Shown in pieces: positions 1 through 11,741 of a DNA stretch of 64,000 bases. A program made the position numbers and the translations under genes. The notes under the pieces are model-generated. The model worked only from the letters and a program-made list of their open reading frames with translations, made no database searches and was not told where the DNA came from. The stretch is from the NCBI GenBank assembly GCA_028274465.1, contig CM051457.1, positions 14,683,097 to 14,747,096 on the forward strand, in the 5' to 3' direction. Source of the DNA: Plantago ovata (Eukaryota > Streptophyta > Magnoliopsida > Lamiales > Plantaginaceae). How positions within the stretch are numbered: the first letter of the stretch is position 1; the number at the start of each line of letters is the position of its first letter.

Positions 1-2128
1 CATTTGCAATGGGAAATTAGCCATCAACAGCTAGTTTTCCATTGCAAAACCTGTAGTTTGTGGTTCTGTTAATGTACTTGTTGTTTCCCACATCGACAAT
101 AAAGTTGCCAATTTTCCATTGCAATGCTGAACAGTTTTCTTCATTAGAGCTGCACAGTTCCGATCCAGGCAATGTCACTTCTTTCTGATGTTTCCATTGT
201 GTTATGTATCATCTTCCAAGTAAGTTGAATATAATATAGTACTACATTCAAGACTGCCATCTGGTTTTGCAATTGGTGTGAGCCTGTGATGAGATGTCAA
301 ACTATTGATAACTTTTCACGTTTCATGATCAGGCATAAATCTCCTTCCAACTGGCGCCTTGTATGAGCATCATTGAATGTCCTTCTGTGAACTCTATCAG
401 TAATTGTGGAAGCAATGAAGAAAATGAAAAGACACAAAGAGACATCGATTTAAATTTCAAAGAATGGTTTATTGCTGTTCACTTCATGTTGTTGTTTAGT
501 ACCAGGAAATGCATGAGGCTACAGCTATATTTATACACAAAAACTAGGACTCAGCTGACATATATACACACTGATGCTAGAAACATCTATTTCATTTTGT
601 CTTGTGGATCCATTTGCCGGCCAAAAGGTTTAAATGCACCTTTGTTATGGATTTAGTCATTCGGCAAATAGCGTAGAGTTTCTGTGTTCTACAGATTCTC
701 TGTTTCCATTATTTAACAATCATGTATTACTCATCCACGGGAACATCACGTACTTTATGCCCCTGCTGACTGACAAGTGCGTGGCTGCCTAAGTTTAACA
801 TCGTTACGACTCTGTTGTTAGAGTTAATCAAGTATCAAACCAAATGCTAGAGTACTGTCATAACTACCTATCAAGAAGCAAACCGATCGAGTTATCAAAT
901 CTGCAAGCTTTTGATAGAATTCTCGCTGCATGGATAGTCCTGCCTCATTCTCAGCAATTCTTGTGGAGCTAGTCATGCCTCCTTTTAAGCTTCTTATATC
1001 TCCAGTAGTTGACAAATTATTTCATCCTTACCTTCTCTGCTAGTTGCTCCACCAAGTACCAAGCTAACAAGCTTCTCTCCTTGCAGCTCCACTCGTTTTG
1101 GTTGGACCCACCAGAACTACTACCCTTCCTCCTCCTCCTCCTTCAGCGACAAGATTTCCATTTATTTTGTTAACTATTTGACCTAATATTAATGTTAAAT
1201 TGTATTAAAAAATAATATTTGAATTTATATTATGAAAGTAGAAAGTTTATAGTTTTATAATATGACATATAAATTACTTATGATAGAATATTAACTAAAC
1301 TTTTATTTTCTTTGTTTTTTTTTTTTTTTTCCTAATTGTCTTCTTCTTCATTTCTAGTAACATGACTGGGAATATAAAAATCTCACTCGTCTCAGTGCAG
1401 TCTCCTAACTCTTAATTATCTAATTTGTTTTCACTCTTTCCTAACTCAATTGTTAACTGGAAAAAATAAAACTTTCACACGAATAAACTATTTAATTTAT
1501 TTATAATTCTTGCGTACATCGGAAATTGGATAAAGAAATATTGCACCAACATTTCATTTTATACTTGGAAATTTCTGTTGCTAGAATGAATTAATCTAAT
1601 TCCCAAGAGGACTACCAGAAGCAGCAGTTCCGTTCCAATAATACGCGAGCCCTTTCTCGTTAGCTGGGTTGGTGCAGAAATAAATTCCTTCTTGCATCGC
1701 TTCCCATTTGCACGTAGCTGTCGGGCATATCGGTGCTATCTTCTTATTGTAAACATCAAAACTGAAACTCTTTTCTTTCCATGTGAGTATGTGACATCAC
1801 ATCAGAACAATGTATTTCCGAAAATCTTGGTGCAAAAATTGAATTCATACTCTTTGGTGAGAACAAGTTTCTGTTCTCCAATATCGTTATCTTTAGATTT
1901 ACAGTGAACTGTAATTGGAGTAGAATCGGAAACCGAAGTTTTAATAATAACGTACACATGTGATGTGCCAATGCATATGCTCGTTGTAGGATAAACGTTT
2001 GATATTATGAATAAAAAGAGTAAAGATGTTATTGTAGCATCGACTCTTAATTTGTAACCATACATTTTGTGAAGTGATGCGTGAGTGATTTTTGTTTTGC
2101 AGTCATGAAGTGAGTAGTCGTCGTCGTC
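1..2128. other. gene-poor spacer
   Basis: I see no confident gene here. Short open frames exist, the longest on the minus strand being 63 codons at 824-1015, but none shows a recognisable domain. Minus-strand sequence near 1020-1140 could be a coding remnant (a Glu/Ser/Gly-rich stretch, then a helical segment, then a possible GT donor near 1035), which I cannot name. The composition is AT-rich with T and A runs. Confidence 0.5.

Positions 2129-2172
<44 letters not shown>
2129..2172. repeat. (CA)n/(TA)n microsatellite
   Basis: An uninterrupted CA dinucleotide run of about 16 units passes into a short TA run. The Cys-Val-Cys-Val open frames read on the minus strand here are by-products of the repeat. 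Confidence 0.95.
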
Positions 2173-3169
2173 CTGGACTTTTTGCACCGTGTTACACACA
2201 GTGGCTTGACGAGATGCCTCGTGTTCTGATGAGCTATCATGTGAAGTATGCAAGTTTTCGGAATATCAATTTGAACCATCATTTGTGATAACACATCCAT
2301 ACACTAAATCACCTATAAATATCTTAAAAAACTTTGAACAAGATAATAAAATTAAGCAAGCTAAGTAAGCTAAATAGTTCAAAAGTCCTTCTTTACAGAC
2401 CTCCTCCCCTGGTCCGCAGCCTCTCCTCCTTTAGTTGATGCAAACGTCCATATTCACTTACAGCTGTAAAAACTACTTTGATGCTTCCTACAAATGCAGT
2501 TACACAAAATGATTTCTACCAAGTACAAATTAAGTTTAATAGTTGTAGCAGAATTATACCATAAGCTAATTATTTTTTCACACATTCATGTTTATGACAG
2601 TATGTAAAGATCTGGCCAGCAGATTTTGAACATACATTTCTACTTATGTTCAAGAATATTCGTCACATACAATGAAATGCAAAAGTCCAAAAACAACCCA
2701 GAATGACGTTGACTGATTTGCGAAAAGGGGTCTATAATACCAACAAAATTCCATGTACAGTAATACAGTAACCCACAGTGATCTTGTTACAGTTTATGAA
2801 TAGTAAATACCCATTCTCACTTATTAGATGTTGGTAGATATATAAAAAACGGACTTATTATAGCATTAATTTAGATAAGATTATAACATTACTAATTTTA
2901 GATAAGATTACAATAGGTGCAACATCTAGAAGAAAGGTATTAATGGGGATTGTTTGTACACGTTATAATTTTGCAAATTAGAAGAAGAAAGATAAAAGGA
3001 GAGAAGAATCAATCATTTAATTAGAGGATTTCTTTCTTTTTGAAATGGCAAAAAAGTTTAATCGAATAATACTATAAGTTCTATATAGAGCATGAGAAAT
3101 AATAGTGCTTCTTACATATAGTATCTCTTAGATTTTTATTGAAAATAGGTGTTTTGTTAGTCAAACAAT
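2173..3169. other. AT-rich spacer
   Basis: Neither strand has an open frame of note or a family I recognise. A short duplicated phrase around 2868-2912 (taga-taagatta repeated) is the only internal structure seen. Confidence 0.5.
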
Positions 3170-3920
3170 TACATCCAGTACCCCTATTCGATATATATAA
3201 TTACACTTAAACCCACGATCATTACTTTTTACTTTTGGCGAATTAAATCAATGAAAAGATATTTTTACCCTTGGTCAAATATTGAATTTTGGAATGAGAC
3301 CAAACAACTCCAATTTTTATTAATTACAACCTCAAATTTTTTTAATTCTACAAATTTGACACTTATAATAATTCAATATAAGGCATGTAACTTTTTTAAA
3401 TTTTAAAATGGTCTCAAATTTATTACAAACTAAGCTCCAATATATTTCATATTTCAAAATTAGCCCAAAACAAGTAAATTAAAAAATTAACAGAAACAAC
3501 AAATCGAAACTGTTGAGCTCCGACCAGGTCAGAGCTGAACAACTCCGCTCTAGTCAGAGCATGTTGTAAGCTTCAATCAGATCGGAGCTCCAAAAATTGG
3601 AGCTCTACAACTTCGACTAGATTGGAGCTGTTGAGCACCAATCTGAGATCTCATCGGATTTGTAAAGCTCCGATAGATCGGTGCAGCTTTACAACTCCGA
3701 TTGACCGGAGCCGGTACAACTCTGGTACCGGAACTGCTAAGAAAAAAGAAGGAGGAAGAAAGAAAAAGGGAAGAAAAAAATGAAAAAAATAATGCTAAGG
3801 CCCTGTTTGGATTGAGCACAATGAACAGTAAACTATAAGTTGGTCAACAGAATTTTAGAATTTTGGACCCAAATGTAATTGTTTGACTAATATATATGGG
3901 ATAGATGTAGTTAGGCCTTC
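3170..3920. repeat. Dispersed degenerate element, copy 1 (GAGCTC/GAGCTGT-rich core)
   Basis: This is an AT-rich region with phrases such as 'aaatggtctcaaatttatt' and 'atttcaaaattagcccaaaacaag'. They recur in the same order at about 10.50-10.62 kb. The core at 3514-3735 is packed with GGAGCT/AGCTCC words and ends in an ACCGGAACTG-like phrase followed by an AG-rich tract, as in the second copy. The ends are not sharply definable and no coding domain is visible. It is probably a non-autonomous transposon relic. Confidence 0.5.
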
Positions 3921-5250
3921 TAGTAGAGGGGTACCGGATGAAATACTCCCTAAATAACTAACCAATTTAGCGGGGAGAAAAAGTGAATAATTTTCAGTGT
4001 AATTAGTCCCTCTAAATGAATACCAAAGTTGTGATCTAATTTAGAGATGGGATTTAAGTTAACACCGTGTAAAATGGGAGGGCATGAATTTTCTTCCATT
4101 GAAGCTAGCTGCTGAGATTGGTCCAAGACCTTAAGAGCTTCATTTTCATAGTTAATCGGAGGTGCAAATATTCATACGTGACCAACAATATAAGAAACTC
4201 AAGGCGCGCTGGTGCAAAGTTCAGTTTGTTATCGATCTTAGAATACATGCGTATAGGGTTTTATTACCAAGTGATCTGCTTTGTCAAGTTTGGTCCCAAG
4301 CTGGATCTAAAATATTTTTCTAATCATTTCATTGTATGTAATTTCTTACTGAGTTTTAAAGTTCATTAATGCTAGCTCGATCATGCTGAGAACCTTTCAG
4401 GTAAGTCATTTCTTGTGACAAAATTTGCGTAGTTCAGTAGTTAGTCGATTTGTAATACTAATATCAAGTACACTATTTCTAGCGCCTAATCCAAAGACAT
4501 CATCCATTACAAGAAAAATTTGAAATCCTAAAAGTTGCAAGAGAGAAATCGACAAACTTGGCAGGATTGCAATCTCATTCAAGATTTATTATTACGCGTT
4601 AAACGAATTAAGAATTCCAATGAACATGTGCAATCTTTGGAACTTTTGTGGAGAAATCATTTGGAAGGAATTAGGTCAATCATATTACGCGGTTGCTATA
4701 AACAATTGACTATTTGACGGGGTATTGAGAATACTCGACTCGAATGCTATGGGGTTAGGGGCAGGGGGTGTTAGAAGATCAAGGTGAACTAGTACGAGTG
4801 TTATTTTACATCAAAATCATCAATATTCTCCAACATTGTTAGGCCACACGAAACGCATTGGGATGTATTGGGCTACTAGTGGATCGGAGGAATCCCAACG
4901 CATTCTCAATCAAAATCTTGGGATTTATCCTATCATGTCTCCTATAAAAGAATTGATCAGAAACCATCTAGATTTGAAGAAAATAGTACCACCTATTAAA
5001 TGTTAATTTAATAAAGTAATCAATTCAAACTTTAGAATTCAACAATGTAGAGTATAAATTACGAACGAAGACTTGAAGCTTAGCTAGCATATTCAAAAAT
5101 TCCACGTTCAAATTCTGCCAACATATTCAAACATTGATGACAATATACTTGATAGTTTTTTTTTGAATCGACAATATACTTGATAGTTGACATCACACTA
5201 GCTAGGTTATTATATTATAATTGAGCACTATACATTAAATAGTCCACCAT
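3921..5250. other. spacer with unplaced open frames
   Basis: The open frames at 4118-4369 and 4535-4717 (60 codons, charged, with phrases like NRQTWQDCN and LLWRNHLEG) have no family I can recognise and no splice context. The second may be a fragment of a mobile element or of a lost gene. Nothing else is supportable. Confidence 0.4.
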
Positions 5251-5254
5251 TTCA

Positions 5255-5265
5255 CTATAAATATA
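5255..5265 (+). promoter_or_regulatory. TATA box of the cysteine-rich peptide gene
   Basis: The sequence CTATAAATATA lies 90-100 bases before the start codon at 5355. This is normal spacing for a plant TATA promoter with a 60-70 base leader. Confidence 0.65.
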
Positions 5266-5354
5266 AACCTGATCTGCTATATCTGAAACAACACAAAGTG
5301 AACTGAACACACACACATAAATCACAGTAATTTATAGCCTCCTCCGAAATTGCA

Positions 5355-5831
5355 ATGGCAAGTAAAGTTATCTTCGCATTGTTCCTTTTGGCGTTCATTG
5401 CATCTCCAGTTTTACCAACAACTCAAGCTGCTCGATTCACCCTTGTTCAAGGTACATGCATGATCGATCTAATATCGGATAACTAATTCGGTTCCAGTTC
5501 ACCGAGGTGGCCGCAATCAATATGAAATTGAAAACTATAGCACTTCATTTTTTTGTCTCTTTATAGTATTTTTCACTAAGAAACGCTACGATAGATTTTT
5601 AAATGTGTCATTATGTGAAAAATCAAAAACATATCTCAAAATAAAATATTATATCATGGGTTAATTAAATATTAGCATTAATTTTGGTTGGTTTTGGATT
5701 GTGCAGAGATGCTGCAGGCGTCAAGGCCTATATGTCCCGCTTGTGTTTGTTGTGCTCCGGCACCGGCTGGGTCGTGTTGTCGCTGCTGTGCTTCTCCAGT
5801 CCAAACTCAGTCCAACACTGCTTCACCATGA
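5355..5831 (+). CDS. Small secreted cysteine-rich peptide (two exons)
   Basis: Exons 5355-5451 and 5707-5831 join in frame to give 73 residues, with GT at 5452 and AG at 5705-5706. Residues 1-25 form a typical signal peptide: a basic MASK start, a hydrophobic FALFLLAFIASPVL core and an Ala-rich cleavage site ending TQA/A. After a short linker, residues 42-60 carry eight cysteines in the pattern C-x2-C-x-CC-x7-CC-x-CC with a proline-rich loop (APAPAGS). A short polar tail follows. The start is supported by the TATA box and the signal peptide. I do not recognise a named family. The layout (secretion signal, then a CC-rich tail) suggests an apoplastic signalling or defence peptide, but that is inference. 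The gene stands alone between repeats. It appears intact. Confidence 0.75.
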
Positions 5832-6156
5832 ATACATCAATGATCAACCGTGTCATCCTCTTTACTCCATGGATACACAAATAAACACTATTTATATATG
5901 TGTAATAAGGAAAAGATACATATGATTTTATGCATCTTCAATATATAAATTAAGTATCATTTGTGCTAGCTTTTTATTAACTTATTTGTTCTATATTATA
6001 AGTTGTCACATAGTAGTATTATAAGTTCATTCTCATTTAAGTAAGCGTGCGATATCATCAATCAACACGTGATTCTATCTTATTTTACGAAAAATTCATA
6101 TAATTTGTGCTAACATCTTTAACTTGTTGTTCCATCACATACAATAGTATTATATG

Positions 6157-6517
6157 CAAGGGAGAAGCCATGTAGAGGGCGGGGTAGGGCCACCCATCCC
6201 CCACCAAATAAAAAAAAAAAAAAACAATTATATGTATTTTAGTGTAAAAAAAAATTATTTGTATATTTTCAAAATAAATTCAATATGTGTCCTACCAAAT
6301 ATTATTTATTTATCTTAAATGTTGTAAAATAAGTTAATTTTTAATAAAATTTAGCTATATTGGTCATGAATTCAATAAAATTCTATAACTTTACAAAAAA
6401 ACTTTGGTTATATTGGTAAAAAATCCAACAATTTTTGTTTATCATTATTAATAAGTAAAAAAAAAAAATCTTAACAAATTTGACCCTAGGCGTTCTCAAA
6501 TCCTGACTTCGCCCCTG
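6157..6517. mobile_element. hAT-type MITE, copy 1
   Basis: The left end CAAGGGAGAAGCC and the right end GACTTCGCCCCTG are imperfect inverted repeats related to the CAGGGGCGGAG terminus seen at 55.9 kb. The flanks are attatatg (6149-6156) and attatttg (6518-6525). This 7-of-8 match fits the 8-bp target duplication of hAT elements. The interior is AT-rich with A runs and has no coding capacity. Confidence 0.7.
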
Positions 6518-6834
6518 ATTATTTGATTATATGAGATCATCATGCCTTATTAAATTAAAGACATTGCGATTCTATGTTAATGGACAAAAGGAAGGGGTCT
6601 CCTCATGGACAACGGTAGACCGATAGATGAACCGCGACTCCGGTTCAATTACCATAAGTCCGGTTTTTCTCTGACTAATGGTTAGGACACGTGTTTGCTT
6701 AGACTTCATACGTGGAAACTTATCGCTTTTAATAAGTTCTTCTAAACAGGGAGTATAATCCCCAATTTTTAGGGTTCATCAAGAAGAAGAAAATTACCAA
6801 CAAAAAAACAAAAGACAGCGTTTTGCTGATCGAA

Positions 6835-7942
6835 ATGAGGAGCTCCTCTGTTAATTTTCCGGGTCTCCATGAAGATGAAGATGTACCGAGAATCCGAGCT
6901 CTTCCGACTCTGGACGAAGATACAGTTGCAGAAATACTTGTAAGGCTCAAATCCCTCCTAAGGCGTTTGTAAGTCTTGGAATTCTTTGATTTCCAGCCAG
7001 AATTTCATCAAAGCAAAATGTCTAGGAAAGACACAAACTTCACTCGCCACAACATTATCTGCACCCCATTCACTGATGTCAATATCCATGTATATTCACT
7101 ACGCTCTGTTTTTTATGAACGATCTTCTTCTGTTGCATTTGCACCTGAGTTAACCTGTGCCATCAGTAATCTTTCTGCGCGTCTTGTGGGTTGTTGCAAT
7201 GGACTATGTTGCATTTCAGTAGGGGGTCGTTTACTGTTATGGAACCCATCTACTAGACAGCTCAATTTATTACCACCAGTTGTTGAAAACAGGAGCTTCA
7301 TGAATCGTGGGTTTGGGTTCGATGGATCTCATGATGGTTACAAGGTTTTCTGTACTGTATTTGGGGTATCAGCTGATGGTAAACAGGAGCTTCAGCCGAA
7401 TCTGTATAATTTCAAGACGAATTCATGGACACGAGTCCAGAACCTCGAAAATTGTTCTAAATGTGGTGGTGTAGGAATGTTTGTGAATGGGAAAGCTTCA
7501 TTGGCCCTCATCTGACAGTACTAGTAGTAAGCTTATTACTTTCGATTTGAGGAGTGAAATGGAGGGTTTGGTACCTATGCCGAGTTATGAGCGCCAAGAA
7601 AGATTTGACCAATCACTGGGGGAGCTAGGCGGTAACCTTTGTCTTCTTCTCGACTTCGCCCATGTTAGGAAAGATGTTTGGGTATTAAGGGACTCTTGGG
7701 TAAAATTGGCGACCATTCGTAATGTTTGTGTTGCTTATACGGGTTGGCATTATTTCATTCCGTTGTACATATCCGTGGAGGGTGAAATCTTGTTTGCTGG
7801 TGGAGAAAAATTTGTAATCTATGACCAAGAAGGGAACATGGTGAAGTTGAAGTCTTACGGCACCAGTGGCGTCCATCTTCCGGTGAATATGAATGTCCAA
7901 AGTTTAGTCTCTCCATTTCCACAAGGTGTACTAAATGAGTGA
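6835..7942 (+). pseudogene. F-box-associated gene, copy A (broken)
   Basis: It is homologous to copies B and C downstream. From the ATG at 6835 the shared N-terminus (FPGL, then EDVPRI) and the start of the F-box (VAEILVRL) are readable, but small deletions bring a stop at 6970-6972. The F-box-associated region continues in other frames from about 6976: WNPSTRQ, then GFGFDGS, then NLYNFKTNSWT. One extra A in the run at 7491-7493 (GGGAAAGC where copy B has GGGAAGC) shifts the frame again, and the rest (DVWVLRDSW, VSPFP) is read to a stop at 7940-7942. At least three separate lesions make a functional F-box protein unlikely. Intact relatives are substrate adaptors of SCF ubiquitin ligases. It is the most diverged of the three copies, hence probably the oldest. 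Confidence 0.85.
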
Positions 7943-8993
7943 AACCTGGTCTAAATGCTGTCATCTTTGTTTCCACCTGTGAAGTTGACTTGAGGCTCTG
8001 ATGAAAATTTTATGTTGTTCTCGAGTCTAACATCATCCATTTTGTGCCCCGAAAGGCAATTTTTCTGATTGTTGTTCCTGCATTTCTAGTGTGGTTTAGG
8101 AGCTACTGACTTGAATAGTGGATTTGTATGGCTCTCCTTTGTGCTACAATATGAATGACAGTCTGTCAATTTGGAAGTAAGTGTTAAGTAGTTTGTTATC
8201 ATGGTAGCATAAATCGTACCCATGCATTTCACTTCTTTCCTCTAATAGCCTGTTGCTTCTTATTTTGTGTCAGGTCATTTTCTCTTTTCTTAATTTATAA
8301 AACTGTTTATCTTGGTTTTGTGCCCCTAAATGTGATTTTCTGGAAGTTAGCCTGCATTTCTGATGTGGTATCTAAGTGTTAGTTTGTCATCTTGTAATGT
8401 AACATGTTTGCCCTGCTTGGTCTTTGTATAATTTGTTAAGTTGCATATGCTTATTTTTGTACAAAAGTTGTTGGGTTAAATTCTCTAGCACCTTTGAATG
8501 CATTTGAAATCATATACAGGGTTTTAAATTGGGTATTTCAATGGAGCTATTTCGTATGGAACAAATCTTGAAATTGCTACTAAAGTTTGTAGTTATAAGA
8601 CAAGTTTCAGATGAACACGCTCAGAAGTTGTACTGGTGTTCAATAGTGAAACTGAGTGTTAATGTTAAAACGAGTGCTATCATTGCTTCTCTTGATAGTA
8701 TATCATGTACCATTAGTTTAGTTTAATGCCCAATTCTTTTCTTGGACTCAGACTTTCATTCATGTTTTATTTGAGTTTCAATATCATTTCTTGGTTACTT
8801 ACCACATATTCAATGCTATTTTCGAACAAAATAAAGCTCATAATTTAAATTGAAGCTGGATTTGGGTGTTTGCAACAAGTCATAATCTGGAAGATTCCTA
8901 TTAAATTAAGCTTTATAAGTTGGATTGGATCTCCTGAATAGGAAGACCTTCGGTTAATCAGTATATCATTCTCTCTACGGGTCTAGTTTTTCT

Positions 8994-9061
8994 GGAGTGG
9001 GTTTGGAGTAAGATCAACACCTTGTTTGGAGTGGGTTTGGAGTAAGATCAACACCTTGTTT
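8994..9061. repeat. 34-bp perfect tandem duplication
   Basis: Two adjacent identical 34-base units start at 8994 and 9028 (ggagtgggtttggagtaaga and onward). It lies in non-coding DNA downstream of F-box copy A. Confidence 0.95.
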
Positions 9062-10249
9062 GGTTTGCAGTAGTTGTAATTGAGCTATGTAATTGATAGG
9101 TAGAGCAGGTGGTGTTTTTGGTTTAATTGTACTTTGTGCCATTTTGTTTGTATTGCATTGTTGCTGTGCCATTTTTATCTCCTGTTCCCTTTTCTACTTG
9201 TTAAGCATGATTGGATTTGGAATGGTAAGGAATCATTGACCGTAATCACGTGTTCTTCACTTTGTCCGGTTAATATATTACCCCCCTTAGGTTTTCGGTC
9301 AAAGTCTAATTGCCGACTCATACCTTTTTCGATTTCACCAGACATCTCTCAACTAAAATATAGGGGGCTTTCTTGGAACTTTTACAATTTTCAGTGGAGG
9401 GGCGGCTCCCTTTAGCCTGTTTCTGCCGGACCACTTACTTAGAAGCATGGACAGAAAGGATCCATGTAATGGACTTCCGCCTGGGGGTGGGTTTATGCCC
9501 CGGATTTAGCCTTCTGATTCTTGGCTAGTTCTTGTGAGACTAGATATGCTCAACGATTGGTGACCAATTTTAAACTCCTAACATTAACACTCGAACATGT
9601 ACATGGGAGGAAGACTGGGTGCAAACTGCAAAGTAAAGTGACAAGGTCTATCTCTTCATCTCAAAATTAATCAATATACATTACCCATTCTTTCCCCCCG
9701 AGAATGATTCACCATGGCTCCATCCTTGCTAAGTACAAAAATTACATATTCCATCTAACATAATGCATTCACAACGCATAAGGTGATTGACGAGTAAATT
9801 GATGTTGGAATGATAGGTAGGTGCGTGGTTGGTTGGTATAGAATTAGTGTATTTTTTTCGAAGAAAGAAAGAAAAAAAATGCATTCACACGATGATGTTC
9901 TCATATTAGGTGTCAACACGGACGGTTGTAGATGACTTTTTAACAAAAGGTTAACATGTCCACTTAAAAGGAGATCTATATTTTTTAAATTAAGTATGAG
10001 ACGGTATCTAATAAGATTTTGTGTTACTAGTTAACTATAATAATTAAATAAACCTAAGGCTACTCTAATTGCAAGTAATGACTTGGTCTAAGACTAATAC
10101 GTTCGGGTCTATCTAGTCCTTAATTTTCAATCATGGTAAGACGAAGACTTAATTTGTAAGATTCACCGCTCTCAATTTTGGTAGTATATTATCAATAGAT
10201 TTGTAAGGGTGCATCAATAACGTAGGAGAGGTCGGAATTTAAAGGGTCC
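9062..10249. other. spacer
   Basis: No gene is recognisable. The open frame at 9134-9415 has hydrophobic residues but no domain and no support from splice signals. The region separates F-box copies A and B. Confidence 0.45.
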
Positions 10250-11300
10250 ATTACATACAATACATTTTTGTTCAACGAAATTACATCGTCCCCCTCGTTA
10301 TTCTCAAGTTTGCACCGAACACCTTCTTCATCAATTTTTAATTACATATAACCCCACGACTTTGACTTTTCACGCTCTAAATCATGGAAAGTACCAATTT
10401 GCCCTCGTCGGAATTTTGGCTTTTGCTGCTAGCCAAACAGGTTAAACTTTTCATTATTACACATTCAACCCATATATTTTCGTTATTACAAAATTAAAAC
10501 TAAATATTTCAAAACTAATCTACATACTTTAATATATTTCAAAATGGTCCCAAAATTTATTTTAAAACAAGCCCCTACAAATATTATATTTCAAACTAAG
10601 TCCTAAATTATTATTAAAAAAAATAATAATAATAAAAAACTATAAACAACTCCAAATCGGAGCCATAAAAACTCCGATCCGGAGCCGTAAAATCTCCGAT
10701 TTGGAGCTTTCGGAGCTGTAAAAGAGCTCCGGTGAGGAGCTGTTTACAGCTCCAAATCGGAGCTGTAAAAGCTCCGATTTGGAGCTGTTACAGCTCCAAC
10801 ACGGAGCTGTAAAACAGCTCTGGAGAGGAGCTGTTTACAGCTCCAAACCAAGCTCCAAATCGAAGCTGTTTTACAGCTCCGATGAGGAGCTGTTTACAGC
10901 TCCAAACCGGAGCTGTAAAACAGCTCCAAAATGTCGAAATTACAGCTCCGTTAACTGCTACCGGAATTACTCCGGTGTCGGAATTTTTCCGGCACCGGAG
11001 ATGATGAGAAGAAGAAGAAGATAGAAAAAAATAAGAAGAAAATTATAAAATAAGAAGGAAAAACAATAAAAAGAAATAAAAGGAAACAAAAAAAAGAGCT
11101 AACGGCGTGTTTGTTTTGTCCAAACGGAATTTTGAATTTTTGGCCGGTCAAATAAAATCCGACTATTGGGGTTGGATGTAATTCTGGGAATAAGGAGCCT
11201 TTAAATGCAAAGAGGTGCAATAGGAGGGGTACTGTATGATATTATGTCGAATTTAAATGTTGATATAGGGGTATTTGAAGTTATAAGGTGGTAAATATGT
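10250..11300. repeat. Dispersed degenerate element, copy 2, with palindromic GGAGCTGT...ACAGCTCC array
   Basis: The flanks share ordered phrases with copy 1 (for example 'tcaaaatggtcccaaaatt' near 10540, and a GA-rich tract followed by 'ggatgtaattctggg'). The core at about 10650-10985 is an array of short palindromic words, GGAGCTGT(A/T)n with ACAGCTCC, repeated more than ten times with variable spacers (aaatc, gaggag). A related 'cggagctgttttacagctcc' word appears again inside the nearby F-box copy B junction. The array has no long conserved open frame. Confidence 0.6.
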
Positions 11301-11528
11301 AACGTAAGAGTACGAGTACTTTACCCTTTAAAAAAATATTAACTTTACCCTCTAAAAAAAAAAATTCTCTAGTAGGAACAAGTTAAAACTCAAATTTGTG
11401 ACGGACGGCATGAAATAATTTTTAGTACTTTACAAAAAGAAATTAAAAATAAATAAATTATAGTATATCAACCATGTATAACTGAACTTCCTAAAAAAAA
11501 AAAAGACAAAAACATTTACAAACTTAGA

Positions 11529-11741
11529 TGTTTTACAGCTCCCTGTCATGTTCGAACTTCTACTACCAGTGGTAAGTTGAAGAAAAGAAAAGTTCGAAAT
11601 GAGCAGCTCCTCCTCCGTTACGTTTCCAGGTCTTGATGAAGATGCTCCGAGAATCCTTTCTGACGATGTAATTGCAGAAATACTTGTAAGGCTCCCTGTC
11701 AAATCTCTCATCGGAGCTGTTTTACAGCTCCCTGTCATGTT
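11529..11741. repeat. 24-bp direct repeat at the insertion junction
   Basis: The 24 bases from tgttttacagctccctgtca to the following tgtt occur at 11529-11552 and identically at 11718-11741. The second copy directly abuts the Copia fragment. F-box sequence at 11692-11702 shares the word gctccctgtca with it, offering microhomology. Confidence 0.9.

Noticed and set aside
2047-2300. Cys-Val repeat open frames on the minus strand
   Set aside because: They are produced by the (CA)n run and have no other coding character.
4535-4717. 60-codon frame considered as an organelle-DNA fragment
   Set aside because: I could not match it to any plastid or mitochondrial gene I know; left as unassigned spacer.
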